Positions 42,676 through 51,072 are shown, counted from the stretch's first letter. The stretch: 55,444 bases of DNA from UBA7683 sp964643895 (GCA_964643895.1 CAZXUE010000005.1:1-55444), one strand, 5' to 3'. Notes: a model not told the origin generated them from the letters alone. Translations and numbers: made by a program.

Positions 42676-42861
42676 AAACTATAGCATAACAGATGAAAAT
42701 TGCCAATACAAAGCATCAATTTTCTCATTAGTTGCTTGGGGTAAAATTTGCTAGAATTATAGGTAGCTACAATTACCGTAAAAAGTAAGANNNNNNNNNN
42801 GATTCCATACTCTAGTATGGGACCTTGGACTAGAAAACTATAGCATAACAGATGAAAATTG
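42676..42861. repeat. 27-bp direct repeat around an assembly gap
   Basis: AAACTATAGCATAACAGATG and seven further bases occur identically at 42676-42702 and 42835-42861, on both sides of the N run. They may be true repeats that broke the assembly or an overlap that the scaffolder did not collapse. Confidence 0.6.
42791..42800. other. assembly gap (10 N)
   Basis: Ten N in an intergenic region bounded by a 27-bp direct repeat. Confidence 0.95.
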
Positions 42862-42869
42862 TATAGTGG

Positions 42870-44141
42870 TTATTTTGCGGCGTAAACTAATGGAAGCTGA
42901 GCCCAATCAGTTAGATAAGCGGGACTCATTCGATTTTTCTGGGCATGCCACTTGGTTAAGGTTGGGTTAATGGAGCCTATGTGGATGGTCTGGCTACCGA
43001 AGCGTTGGTTTATGTCATCGAGAGCACGCATAAATGCGGCTCGACGCTTGCGTTGTTCTCCTGGAGTCGAATCGAATAGGTACAGCTGTGAAAGGTTGGC
43101 ACTTGTGAGATGATTGGCAAAAACGCCAGCTTTGATATAACCATTATCTTCGTCATACAGGTGGGAAAGTAGCTCAAGAGCAGTCTGCACAAGTTGGCTG
43201 GTGTCGTTCGAGGCAACGGCAAACTGCCTTGCAGCTGTAGCCACTTTGCGTTCAGCATCTTTATTTTTATATCGCAAATATACACCAAAGACTCCAGCAA
43301 CTTGATCATGAGCTCTAAGGCGATAGGCTGCTTGCGAAGCGAAAGAAGCCACTGCACTTTCAAGCTCGTGTATGTTTTTTATTGTGTGCCCAAATCAGCG
43401 AGAGGCCATAACAGATTTTCGCGGCTCTCCCTCCGCTCCAAATGGGTACATTGCAATACCATTGAGCTCTTTAATTAACCTGGTTCCGTTAACCCCCATC
43501 TGTGAGTGGATCCACGGCTCGCTCACCTGAGAGAGCTGCAAGGCATTTCTGATGCCCGCTTTTTGAAACTTTGGTGCCATTCGCCAGCCGACTCCCCATA
43601 TGGCTTCAACTGGTGTTTTGCTCAGTATATCTTGGTAAAGTTCCTTGTTTTTTGGATCCAAAAAACAAGTTTGCCGGTGTTTTTTTGCATAACTACTGGC
43701 AATTTTGGCAAGTGTTTTGGTTGACGCTATGCCAATGGAAACCGGGAGGCCGATAGTACGATCTATTTTTGCGCCCAAATCATTTCCCCACTCAGTAAAA
43801 TCCAACGCAGTGAATTGCGAAAGATCCATAAAAGCCTCGTCTATTGAGTACACTTCAATCTGTGGAGCGTGATCTTCAAGCACCAAAAGCACACGCTGCG
43901 AGAGTGCACTATATAATGCGAAATTACTCGAGAAGCACTGAACATTATTTTTTACAATAATGTCACGAACTTTAAAGTACGGAACGCCCATTGAGATACC
44001 AAGCGCCTTCACCTCTTCACTTCGGGCTACAACACAGCCGTCGTTGTTAGAGAGCACCAGCACTGGCCTACCTTGAAGATCAGGCCGAAACAAACGTTCA
44101 CAGCTGGCAAAAAAGTTGTTGCAATCAACAAGTGCAATCAT
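42870..44141 (-). pseudogene. umuC: umuC-like DNA polymerase V gene with an in-frame TGA
   Basis: A Y-family translesion polymerase gene, full length (423 residues) except for one TGA at 43395-43397. The N-terminal part has MIALVDCNNFFASCERLF, YSIDEAFMDL (catalytic DE) and SIGIASTKTLAKIAS, and runs to RKSVMASR. After the TGA the same frame continues FGHTIKNIHELESAVASFA, the usual little-finger start, to the end. UmuC proteins normally read SRSFG here, so TGA stands where Ser (TCA) would be. It is translationally coupled to umuD (ATGA). It could be a recent nonsense mutation, a sequencing error or a read-through site. Confidence 0.85.
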
Positions 44142-44443
44142 ACCTTTAATTTCCTAATCAAATGCTGGACAGTGCCCCATAGCTGCGCTTCTGAATGTAG
44201 CATCCCAAATCGCATTATTTGCAGTTCAGGAGCATCAGCGATACTTACCACGACTACATCGTTTTGCTTTGGCGTAAGAGAGCGATCTACTACTAGGATA
44301 TCTCCGGCCCTTAACTCAAGCTCGACAATATCCTCAGCTAAGCGCATAAAGAATGTGCTGACCGGATGTACTACGAGCAACTGATTTAAATCGACTCCTT
44401 GCGCATCACTTGAAATCCCAAACCGGAAACCTTTACTTGGCAT
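44138..44443 (-). CDS. UmuD/LexA-like S24 protein lacking catalytic residues
   Basis: A 101-residue S24-fold protein. HPVSTFFMRLAEDIVELEL and GDILVVDRSLTPKQNDVVVV align with the UmuD core. The catalytic serine motif GDSM is replaced by AEDI, and the lysine region reads ELQIMRFG without the expected Lys, so self-cleavage looks impossible. It is also short at the N-terminus and lacks a cleavage site. TATACT (44450-44455) lies 6 bases before the ATG, and umuC follows with a 4-base overlap. Perhaps it acts as an always-processed UmuD'-like subunit. Confidence 0.75.
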   Translation of the reverse strand: MPSKGFRFGISSDAQGVDLNQLLVVHPVSTFFMRLAEDIVELELRAGDILVVDRSLTPKQNDVVVVSIADAPELQIMRFGMLHSEAQLWGTVQHLIRKLKV

Positions 44444-44461
44444 AATTTTAGTATAGCTGCT

Positions 44462-46639
44462 TTAGGCTTTAATTTTAGCCAAAGGGAAGCGGAAACCAAA
44501 GGTGCTACCTTTGCCTTCGGTGCTTTCAAATATAACTGCTCCACCTTGCTCTACGATAATCTTCTGAGCCATAAACAAACCAAGACCGGTACCGTCGGGT
44601 CGAGCTTTTCGAGCGTTGCTAGCACGGAAGAATTTAGTGAACAGTTTATGCTGTTCGGCTTTTGCAACGCCAATACCAGTATCAACTACTTTAAAAATAA
44701 GCTCCTCGGCTGTTTTATAAAGCTGCACGGTAACGGAACCACCAGCTGGTGTGTAGTAAATGGCGTTATCGATCATATTCATCATTACTTGACGCATTTT
44801 ATTATCATCCAGCATGAAGGTCGGCAGATCGTATGGTGGCTCATAAGAAAGCTTGAGATCTTTAGCCTCAAACAGCTCTCTAAGCTGTGTGAGTTCTTCA
44901 GTTACAACAGTGGCTAAATCAACTTTGCTGCGCTCAATGACAAACTTACCTGTTTTAATGCGACTCACATTCAAGAAGTCGGCAATTAAAAAGACCATGC
45001 GCTGCGAACTGGCAAAAGCCTCTTGTACAGCTTTGACTTGTTGCGCATTCATTTTGCCCATATCGCCATCGGAGAGCATCGAAAGATAGCCCTTGATTGA
45101 AGTAAGTGGCGTTCTGAGCTGATGTGAAGCCATGCTAATGAACTCATCTTTAGCCTCATCAAGCGCAACCAGTTTTTTATTAGTCTGTTTGAGTTCACGA
45201 GTTGCCTCAGTAATCTTCTCCTGCAAGGTAATATTAAAAGCCTGAATCTCCTCAAACCGCTGCGCATTCTGAAGCGCCACCGCCAGCTCATTTGTAGCGA
45301 TATTGAGAAGGCCAAGGTCCTGAGAATTATAGATATTCCCACTTTTACGAGGTCCCACGATCAGATATCCAACAGCCTCATCTTTGGTAACCAAGGGTGC
45401 AACCATTCTAATGTTTTCGACCTTGAAAAATTCTTTGATCTTGGTCTTTTTCTCATCGAGTTCATCGTACGAGATTATCGACTTACCAATCCCTTTGAGC
45501 AAATTCTGTAGAGCTTCAGGGTTGCTCATACTCCACTTTAATCCAGTGCTATCTCCCTGCCTTAGTTGACCGATTTGGCTAACCAGCAAAAAAGTCATGT
45601 AAGTTGGCTTTATGGCGTTACTCAGAGCATTTAAAGCTCCGCTCTGCACCTTATGAGGATTCACATTGCCTACGATTACACTACTTACTTGGTCAAGCAC
45701 CGACTGGGAGTCGTATGCATCTCTGAAAAATAGCCTATTTGTCAATCTATCAAAAAGTTTTTTGAGTGGTGGCAGCGTAACGGCAAATAACAGTGCAGTA
45801 AAGAGGCTAAAGATGCGCTGAGTACTTGCGGCTTCCGGACCCAATGAGAAGATTTGGCTAACTCCAAATACGACAAGTAGATAAAGGGAGACCAATATGC
45901 TCAAGCTCGATATATATCCGACCGCTCTCGCAACCAGTAGTCTCACATCAAACAGCCCATGCTTTACTATGCCTGCCGACACCATCCCAACAAAGACCAA
46001 GATCGATGGCACCCCGATCAATGGGCCAAGATTTGAATTGCCCAAGATTATCAAAACACCATTAACGACAATGTTGACAATTACTATCAAACTTAAACCT
46101 ATAAGAAGCAGGAGGGCATTATTCTTTTCTACAGAAGTTGTCCTCCGGTAAGCAATTAAAACAACTGCCAGGGCATATACCGATACAAGTAGGTAGTATG
46201 CGACGTGTAACCATAGAAGAGGGCCAGCGTGTTTGACCTGGGCCCCGTATTGACCGGATACAGCAAGCTGAACTGTAAGATTAGAAAAGGATACGATAGT
46301 GAAAAATATAGCAAGAATAGCGACAAACTTGTTGATGTTTCGCAAGACAAAGTTCCTGCTAACTAGATTTGTGCCTTCAGAAAGAAAATTCTGAATAAAG
46401 TAGATTAGCGTGAGTGGTAGTAGCGCAGCAACTCCATATATTAGCCTGACAGCGGTCGTAGCATCACCAATTATCCTAATGTCTGCTAAGAACGAAGCCG
46501 CCACCCAGCATGCAATAGCAAAAACAAAAACAACAAAACTTCTATTAGAACGTGCTTTCGAGTTTGAATAACCAACAAAGCAAGCAAGGATCAAGAGTGC
46601 AATGAGCGTGGGAACGTATATTAAATACTGAACTACCAT
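44462..46639 (-). CDS. 7TM sensor histidine kinase with GAF domain
   Basis: A 725-residue membrane sensor. About eight hydrophobic helices fill residues 1-260 (a 7TM-type sensor region), then a GAF-like domain (SSVIVGNVNPHKVQ ... EAVGYLIVGPRKSG) and a short coiled coil. The HisKA domain has the phospho-acceptor His in SHQLRTPLTSIKGYL (about residue 505), and the ATPase domain has DNAIYYTP, DTGIGV and GTGLGLFMAQKI. It probably senses a membrane or extracellular signal. TATTCT (46647-46652) lies 7 bases before the ATG. Its partner regulator is not adjacent; the two lone REC proteins at 50-51 kb are candidates. Confidence 0.92.
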   Translation of the reverse strand: MVVQYLIYVPTLIALLILACFVGYSNSKARSNRSFVVFVFAIACWVAASFLADIRIIGDATTAVRLIYGVAALLPLTLIYFIQNFLSEGTNLVSRNFVLRNINKFVAILAIFFTIVSFSNLTVQLAVSGQYGAQVKHAGPLLWLHVAYYLLVSVYALAVVLIAYRRTTSVEKNNALLLLIGLSLIVIVNIVVNGVLIILGNSNLGPLIGVPSILVFVGMVSAGIVKHGLFDVRLLVARAVGYISSLSILVSLYLLVVFGVSQIFSLGPEAASTQRIFSLFTALLFAVTLPPLKKLFDRLTNRLFFRDAYDSQSVLDQVSSVIVGNVNPHKVQSGALNALSNAIKPTYMTFLLVSQIGQLRQGDSTGLKWSMSNPEALQNLLKGIGKSIISYDELDEKKTKIKEFFKVENIRMVAPLVTKDEAVGYLIVGPRKSGNIYNSQDLGLLNIATNELAVALQNAQRFEEIQAFNITLQEKITEATRELKQTNKKLVALDEAKDEFISMASHQLRTPLTSIKGYLSMLSDGDMGKMNAQQVKAVQEAFASSQRMVFLIADFLNVSRIKTGKFVIERSKVDLATVVTEELTQLRELFEAKDLKLSYEPPYDLPTFMLDDNKMRQVMMNMIDNAIYYTPAGGSVTVQLYKTAEELIFKVVDTGIGVAKAEQHKLFTKFFRASNARKARPDGTGLGLFMAQKIIVEQGGAVIFESTEGKGSTFGFRFPLAKIKA

Positions 46640-46688
46640 TACAGACAGAATACAACACTCTTATCAATTCCAAAAGAAACACTTAAGC

Positions 46689-47342
46689 TTATTGTTTCAT
46701 GTCAATATCGTAATATGTTTGGGTGCCTAGTTGGGCAAGCTCGGCCACTCGCCACGCTCTCTCATCCGGTATTCCTGATTGGTGTCGCTCAGCCAATGAA
46801 TGCAGTACCTGCGCCAGCCAAGCATTGTCCTCGCAGCAATCGTAAATAAATCTAGCCCCTAAAGGGTCGCGTTCCATTACATCACGGAAAAGGGGTTCGA
46901 CAAGTCTTATAAAATTTCCTCGGTTCTGATACTCAGGATCCGTAAACAAGCCTACGAAGTAATAAATTCTATCGGCAGCAAAATCTTCTTGAAAGTTTTT
47001 CTCAAAATAGGGTACTGAGTTCCAAGGATAGTACTCAGGGCTAAGTTTAATTGATGAATATATCAACATTGTCTCTGGCCTCCCATCGGTGAAACTAAAC
47101 ATTTTAGTCACCCTGGGGTCGGTCAACGATTTGCGAAAATCATCCTCATGCATAAGCTGTAAGGTGGGCGTTTTTTCTTGCAACTCAGCAAAGCTTGCCT
47201 CATATAAACCCCATAGATAATCATGGTATTCTTCAGGAACAACATCAAGCCTAGCTACACCTTCGTGAGGGATTGCTGCCAGCTTAACATCAGAGTGAGC
47301 GACATGAACTTCATCGTCACCATGCGGCAATAATTCAGTCAT
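46689..47342 (-). CDS. acetyltransferase-like hypothetical protein
   Basis: A 217-residue soluble protein. VGLFTDPEYQNRGNFIRLVEPLF resembles the acetyl-CoA loop of GNAT enzymes, and MFSFTDGRPETMLIYSSI could be the preceding strands, but the match is loose. The start is the ATG at 47342, set by GGGAG 6 bases upstream (an SD-led gene, though not GC-rich). It is a single gene between the kinase and a GC-rich cassette. Confidence 0.5.
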   Translation of the reverse strand: MTELLPHGDDEVHVAHSDVKLAAIPHEGVARLDVVPEEYHDYLWGLYEASFAELQEKTPTLQLMHEDDFRKSLTDPRVTKMFSFTDGRPETMLIYSSIKLSPEYYPWNSVPYFEKNFQEDFAADRIYYFVGLFTDPEYQNRGNFIRLVEPLFRDVMERDPLGARFIYDCCEDNAWLAQVLHSLAERHQSGIPDERAWRVAELAQLGTQTYYDIDMKQ

Positions 47343-47481
47343 CGTTATCTCCCTTATGGATAAATAGACACCTCGCGCCTTAAACCGGAACAAAGTGCCT
47401 AATTATCATTTAAATTTATGCTAAACTACCTGGATTTTATCACAAGCGCTATACTTTGTCAATGCACGCCATATATGGTTG

Positions 47482-47515
47482 TGGGGCAATGAGAGCTTAG
47501 GTTCTCATTGCCCCA
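47482..47515 (-). terminator. 13-bp perfect hairpin after the 169-residue membrane gene
   Basis: TGGGGCAATGAGA (47482-47494), 8-base loop, and its exact reverse complement (47503-47515), 10 bases past the stop of the GC-rich gene. No U tract follows on the minus strand. Confidence 0.65.
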
Positions 47516-47525
47516 GAAAGTACTA

Positions 47526-48035
47526 CTAACTCCGAGCGATGTAGATGGCCCCGCCGATGCCAAGCCCGTGCATGAGCGCGAACTCGAGTGCATACAGGCC
47601 GCACAGCCAGAATGCAAGCTTGCGAGCCTGGCTTTCGTTCACCACACCGCGACGGCGAAGCCACAGCGTCGTGACCACGCCCCCAAACAGCAGCGCCATG
47701 GGGATGGCTACGCCGATGGAGGTGATCTTGGCCTTGAGCCGATCTTCGCGCTCCTGGAGCTCGGGGTTCTTGCGCTCCAACTGGAGCCGATTCAGGAACC
47801 AGCCGGCCAACTTGCCGGGCTTGGGCGCCAGACCACGAAGCGTGATCCAGTAGCCCATTGCCCAGTATGTAACCAGCGCAGCTCCTGCCGACACCAGCGG
47901 ATGCACCTGGGCCAAAGCCCAGAAGATCCACCCGAAGGTCAAGTCGTCAACCACCACAAGGGCAGTCAACAGTGCAAACCAGTAGTACAAGGTACGGAGG
48001 CGCGGCGGATGCCGCGTATCAACGGTGTTTCCCAT
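47526..48035 (-). CDS. GC-rich multi-pass membrane protein
   Basis: A 169-residue protein of unknown function with about four hydrophobic segments (YYWFALLTALVVVDDLTFG, VHPLVSAGAALVTYWAMG, IGVAIPMALLFGGVVTTLW, LAFWLCGLYALEFALMHG). A charged loop in the middle contains LERKNPELQEREDRLKAK. A GGAGGAG site 4-5 bases before ATG fixes the start. Codons are strongly C/G-ending, unlike both neighbours. It has a near-consensus promoter and a downstream perfect hairpin. The aromatic, small-residue helices recall DUF-type inner-membrane proteins, but none can be named. Confidence 0.72.
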   Translation of the reverse strand: MGNTVDTRHPPRLRTLYYWFALLTALVVVDDLTFGWIFWALAQVHPLVSAGAALVTYWAMGYWITLRGLAPKPGKLAGWFLNRLQLERKNPELQEREDRLKAKITSIGVAIPMALLFGGVVTTLWLRRRGVVNESQARKLAFWLCGLYALEFALMHGLGIGGAIYIARS

Positions 48036-48076
48036 GGCTCCTCCTTCAAGGCTATGCGATTGGAAAACTATGTATT

Positions 48077-48105
48077 ATTATAGCACATTGAATAAATTTT
48101 TGCAA
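48077..48105 (-). promoter_or_regulatory. promoter of the GC-rich membrane gene
   Basis: On the minus strand: TTGCAA (48100-48105), 17 bases, TATAAT (48077-48082). Confidence 0.7.
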
Positions 48106-48150
48106 TAGATATATTACAGGAGTGAAGGTGCTGTTATACCCAAAGAACAC

Positions 48151-48651
48151 CTAACTCTCAATGGCATAGGAAACGTTTTCCCAATCACTGGCCTGGTAAA
48201 CAGCCACTGCCATGGCACAGATTGGATCTCGGTGGCACATGGCACCGACTACCTCCATTTGAACCTTACCAAAATCAACATTACGAGTAGCCATCAAGGC
48301 GTTGAGACTATCCCGTATATCTTCTCGAACTGTTTTTTCACTTTCACCCTCGTGCTCTACAAAGAGGCCTTTCCCGGTCTTTTTTTCCTGTACCCAACCA
48401 ATACCGGCCCACGCCTCTTTGTTTGGTGTGCTTTCACGCTGCTCTGCCATGACTACATAAAGACGATCGCCCCATTCGCCTGGTAGCTTAGTGAGCTTTT
48501 TGTCACTAACCTGTATTTCTGTGTTGGGTGGTATAACGGAGCTAAGACGTATTAAGTTGTAGTTTGCTACACCTGCATGGTTGAGTGCCGAATCAAACGC
48601 AGCCAATTTAGTTGGGCCACTACCTAATCCGGTTGCCAGTTTGATTATCAT
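48151..48651 (-). CDS. pyruvoyl-dependent arginine decarboxylase
   Basis: A 166-residue PvlArgDC-family enzyme that turns arginine into agmatine. The proenzyme cuts itself between the two serines of IRLSSVIPPNTEI, and the second Ser becomes the pyruvoyl group. Other family blocks are LATGLGSGPTKLAAFD and WGDRLYVVMAE. Agmatine can lead to polyamines, or the reaction can consume protons. I used the ATG at 48651, with GGAG 6 bases upstream; an ATG four codons earlier is possible. A strong hairpin ending in T's lies just before it (48670-48717). Confidence 0.88.
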   Translation of the reverse strand: MIIKLATGLGSGPTKLAAFDSALNHAGVANYNLIRLSSVIPPNTEIQVSDKKLTKLPGEWGDRLYVVMAEQRESTPNKEAWAGIGWVQEKKTGKGLFVEHEGESEKTVREDIRDSLNALMATRNVDFGKVQMEVVGAMCHRDPICAMAVAVYQASDWENVSYAIES

Positions 48652-48669
48652 GATTTTCTCCATAATAAA

Positions 48670-48717
48670 AAGCACAGGCGTACTCTAAATATTACATTAG
48701 TAGTAGCGCTTGTGCTT
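48670..48717. terminator. bidirectional terminator
   Basis: AAGCACAGGCG (48670-48680) pairs with CGCTTGTGCTT (48707-48717) over 11 positions with one G-T. A's precede it and T's follow, so it would work on both strands. On the minus strand it separates the M16-like gene from the decarboxylase and could also attenuate the latter. Confidence 0.75.
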
Positions 48718-48803
48718 ATTTTTTAATATTTTCTAAACTAAGTCAAATTATACTACGGCTGTGTTGATTTGTCAACAGTTTTTGTAAAGATGGTGGTGCG
48801 CAT

Positions 48804-49772
48804 CTATCCAGGATGTCCCAAGCGCTCCCAATGCGTAGCGTGTGTTGGTAAAACTTCGATATCAAGGCTGTGTATTATTTTCTCAACTCTATCCAAGCTT
48901 AAGCTCTCAGCAACCTGCTGACGTGACGCCAGTATACCTGAATGTCGAAAATACTGTACAGGAAAATCACTCCATGAGGCAACTGCCGTAAGGGCATCCC
49001 GATAACACAGCAATTCGTCTTCATGACCACGAAGTGAGAATTGCTGCATGATATCAACGATTGCCATTTTGATATCTTTAATGCTTGCTCCACCGCGCTG
49101 CATTGAGAATATTCCGAACGTTGTTATAGTATCGGAGGGCTTGTGATATTGGGGCTGGCTTACCTCGCGTTCATAGAGACCAAGATTCCACACGACTGAG
49201 TGGATAATATCAAGGACCATTGTGTGAACCCTTTGGTATGCCACAATATCAAGTAGTTCTGGATGTTCCATACTAGCAACAACAGTGACATCCCTGAAGC
49301 TCTTGGCTGATTTCTGAAGGTGTATAATTTCCTTATCAAAACGCCTTGCCGCTGACATAAGCTCGCTGGGTGCACCCGTCACCCTGTCTACAAGCTCCCA
49401 AGGGGCTGCGTCAATGGCTCGCAACTTGACGAATAGCTGCTTTCTATCAACCTGTATGAGCGACTTCTCCTCAGCAGCCACACCACGGAGGGCTCCCTCC
49501 AGATACCGAGCATCTATCCGGCTGGCTGATTGCATAAAATCATGAAAGAGCTTTTCAACTCTTGGATCATAGAAGCCATAGCGAATAAAACTAACCTCGT
49601 TAAATGTATCGCCACCCATCCAGCCATACAGGCAGAGGCTAAAGTTACTCGCCTTAAGTTGTGATAAAAAGGTTCTCAGGAGCAGGTGCTCATAGATATG
49701 TGTGATATCAAAATTGAACTTGCGTATATCAAGGCGATACAGACCAGTATGGATAGGGCTTATGTACTTCAT
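48804..49772 (-). CDS. divergent M16 (pitrilysin)-like peptidase
   Basis: A 322-residue protein. FDITHIYEHLLLRTFL has the inverted zinc motif HxxEH near the N-terminus. About 75 residues later, YLEGALRGVAAEEKSL offers the third zinc ligand, the arrangement of M16 peptidases. A second-half domain (YHKPSDTITTFGIFSMQ) resembles the pseudo-symmetric repeat. No signal peptide. I chose the ATG at 49772 (MKYISPIHTGL), whose ATGA overlaps the stop of the basic GC-rich gene upstream and so implies coupling. M16 peptidases degrade peptides or act in peptide maturation; the substrate is unknown. Confidence 0.55.
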   Translation of the reverse strand: MKYISPIHTGLYRLDIRKFNFDITHIYEHLLLRTFLSQLKASNFSLCLYGWMGGDTFNEVSFIRYGFYDPRVEKLFHDFMQSASRIDARYLEGALRGVAAEEKSLIQVDRKQLFVKLRAIDAAPWELVDRVTGAPSELMSAARRFDKEIIHLQKSAKSFRDVTVVASMEHPELLDIVAYQRVHTMVLDIIHSVVWNLGLYEREVSQPQYHKPSDTITTFGIFSMQRGGASIKDIKMAIVDIMQQFSLRGHEDELLCYRDALTAVASWSDFPVQYFRHSGILASRQQVAESLSLDRVEKIIHSLDIEVLPTHATHWERLGHPG

Positions 49773-50050
49773 GATATACATTGTAATGGAAGTGAGCCAG
49801 TTTTTAGACATGGCTCAGGTCTGGGTACATAGCGGTAGCCACCACCACGACGGTTGGTACCGTGGTTGCGCTGGCTCTGCCGCTTGGCGGGCCTGCCGCC
49901 CGTGTCCCTGCGAGGGAAGCTGCTGCCCCCGCCTAGGCTCACGGGCTTCGAGCCGGAGCCCTTGCCCTTCTTCTTGGGGGTGCTGCCCATCCCGAAACCC
50001 GATGTGCGCGTGCACTTCGAGCAGAAACAGAGCAGGCCGTGCTTGGCCAC
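49769..50050 (-). CDS. basic Gly-rich GC-rich small protein (93 residues)
   Basis: Unknown function. The start is GTG at 50050 (MAKHGLLCFCSKC), fixed by AGGAGG 9 bases upstream. The N-terminus has two cysteines two apart and a third in FCSKC, which might bind metal. Then follows a very basic, Gly/Ser/Arg-rich region (TPKKKGKGSGSKPVS; GRPAKRQSQRNHG). The last 20 codons leave the GC-rich block and end in TGA overlapping the next ATG. It has a consensus promoter at 50130-50158. It could be an RNA-binding or secreted effector-like peptide; this is speculation. Confidence 0.55.
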   Translation of the reverse strand: MAKHGLLCFCSKCTRTSGFGMGSTPKKKGKGSGSKPVSLGGGSSFPRRDTGGRPAKRQSQRNHGTNRRGGGYRYVPRPEPCLKTGSLPLQCIS

Positions 50051-50358
50051 AGAGATTCCTCCTGTGGATTGTGGTGCGTACTTAGATTTCCGCACACCCG
50101 ATAGCTCCGAACAGTTCGAAACTATGCATAATATAAATCAATTTATTTAAATTGTCAATGGCCATCATATTTTTATGATCAGGAGTGCTTGAATTGAAGG
50201 ACCCCACCGTATGAACGCCACAATCCCGGGGGATGGCAGGCCTCGCTTGTGTATATAGCACCAGTTAGTATATAGTTAGATTAGATTAGAACATTTATAT
50301 AAAGAGCGGAGTCATCCATTGATGAGGGCTTCGTATTTTTATTTAAGAAGTAGAAAGT
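50051..50358. other. intergenic region between divergent genes
   Basis: Holds the minus-strand promoter at 50130-50158 and a 6-bp AT hairpin (50164-50179). A GC-richer piece around 50200-50250 has ATCCCGGGGGAT-type symmetry and no assigned role. I see no gene and no clear promoter for the response regulator at 50359. Confidence 0.5.
50130..50158 (-). promoter_or_regulatory. consensus promoter of the basic GC-rich gene
   Basis: On the minus strand: TTGACA (50153-50158), 17 bases, TATATT (50130-50135). Confidence 0.75.
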
Positions 50359-50733
50359 ATGCACAAAATCGCGATCATTGAGGATGAGGTGGCTATTCGG
50401 CGGATGTATGCGCTGAAGTTGCAGTTTTCTAATTTTAGCGTTGTTGAGGCTGGCGATGGCGTCGAGGGCTTGGTGATGGTGGAAAAAGAGCAGCCAGACT
50501 TGATTTTGCTTGATTTGATGATGCCCAAAATGACTGGCGATGAGATGCTGAGAGAACTGCGAAGTACTGATTGGGGCGAGAATATCCCAGTAATTATTCT
50601 TACTAATATCAGTAAAGATGAGGCCCCTCGTACGCTCTGGCATCTTGGAATAAGTGATTTTATTGTAAAAGCCAACTCTACTCCTCAAAAAATAGTTGAG
50701 CATGTGCAGCGAATTTTAGAGCGTAAGAATTAA
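50359..50733 (+). CDS. single-domain response regulator
   Basis: A 124-residue REC domain alone, with no output domain. Acidic pocket IIEDE, phospho-acceptor Asp in LILLDLMMPKMTGDEML, Thr in IILTNIS and Lys in FIVKANS. Such regulators work by protein contact (CheY-like) or as phosphorelay intermediates. A close paralogue lies at 51073-51447 on the same strand, with a small membrane gene between on the other strand. Confidence 0.92.
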   Translation: MHKIAIIEDEVAIRRMYALKLQFSNFSVVEAGDGVEGLVMVEKEQPDLILLDLMMPKMTGDEMLRELRSTDWGENIPVIILTNISKDEAPRTLWHLGISDFIVKANSTPQKIVEHVQRILERKN

Positions 50734-50750
50734 CAGAAACAACGAAAGTG

Positions 50751-50966
50751 CTATCCCAGATCTCTTAGCTTACGATGATTAAGGATAAAGAGTAAGATCA
50801 GACCAAGAACTAGAGAGGAAAGAAAGCTTTTCTGTTGATTATCGGGGAAGAGGTAGAGATCCATCAGCCCCCATGCGCCGCGCCAGAACATCACAATAGT
50901 GAGCCCTATCAGTAATGTTTGCAGGTTACCATGTTTATCCAGAAAACTTTTGTGTTTTTTAGCCAT
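50751..50966 (-). CDS. small two-pass membrane protein (71 residues)
   Basis: MAKKHKSFLDKHGN is followed by two hydrophobic segments (LQTLLIGLTIVMFWRGAWG and FLSSLVLGLILLFILNH) around the loop LMDLYLFPDNQQ. I recall the RGAWGLMDLYLFP block from many Patescibacteria and others, without a known function. Placed between two response regulators. Confidence 0.7.
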   Translation of the reverse strand: MAKKHKSFLDKHGNLQTLLIGLTIVMFWRGAWGLMDLYLFPDNQQKSFLSSLVLGLILLFILNHRKLRDLG

Positions 50967-51072
50967 AGGATTATCATACTATATTGAGATTAAGCGGTGA
51001 TAATTTTGTTAAACTTGCGGGAAAGCTGTTTTTTGACTAGCATAGAGACAGTAGTTAAAAGAGGGTAACTTG

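Larger units (their letters stand above)
42552..42869. other. intergenic region with hairpins, direct repeat and assembly gap
   Basis: No gene. It contains a 7-bp hairpin CCATGCC-AAA-GGCATGG near 42612-42629, a 27-bp direct repeat (42676-42702 and 42835-42861), and ten N at 42791-42800. A hairpin CCATACT-CT-AGTATGG follows just after the gap. A promoter-like TTGCTT ... AATTAT near 42733-42760 points into the gap, so an RNA gene may be missing there. Confidence 0.45.

Noticed and set aside
43395..43397. UGA read as glycine (Gracilibacteria-type code)
   Set aside because: TGA ends several genes here, for example in ATGA overlaps, and the expected residue at this site is Ser, not Gly.
47497..47931. 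Other long frames in the GC-rich blocks (both strands)
   Set aside because: High GC leaves few stops, so shadow frames are long; only the frames with a strong ribosome site, promoter and C/G third-position bias were kept.
50160..50290. SRP RNA or tRNA in the intergenic region
   Set aside because: No GGTCAGG-CCGGAAGGAAGCA core and no cloverleaf could be drawn.
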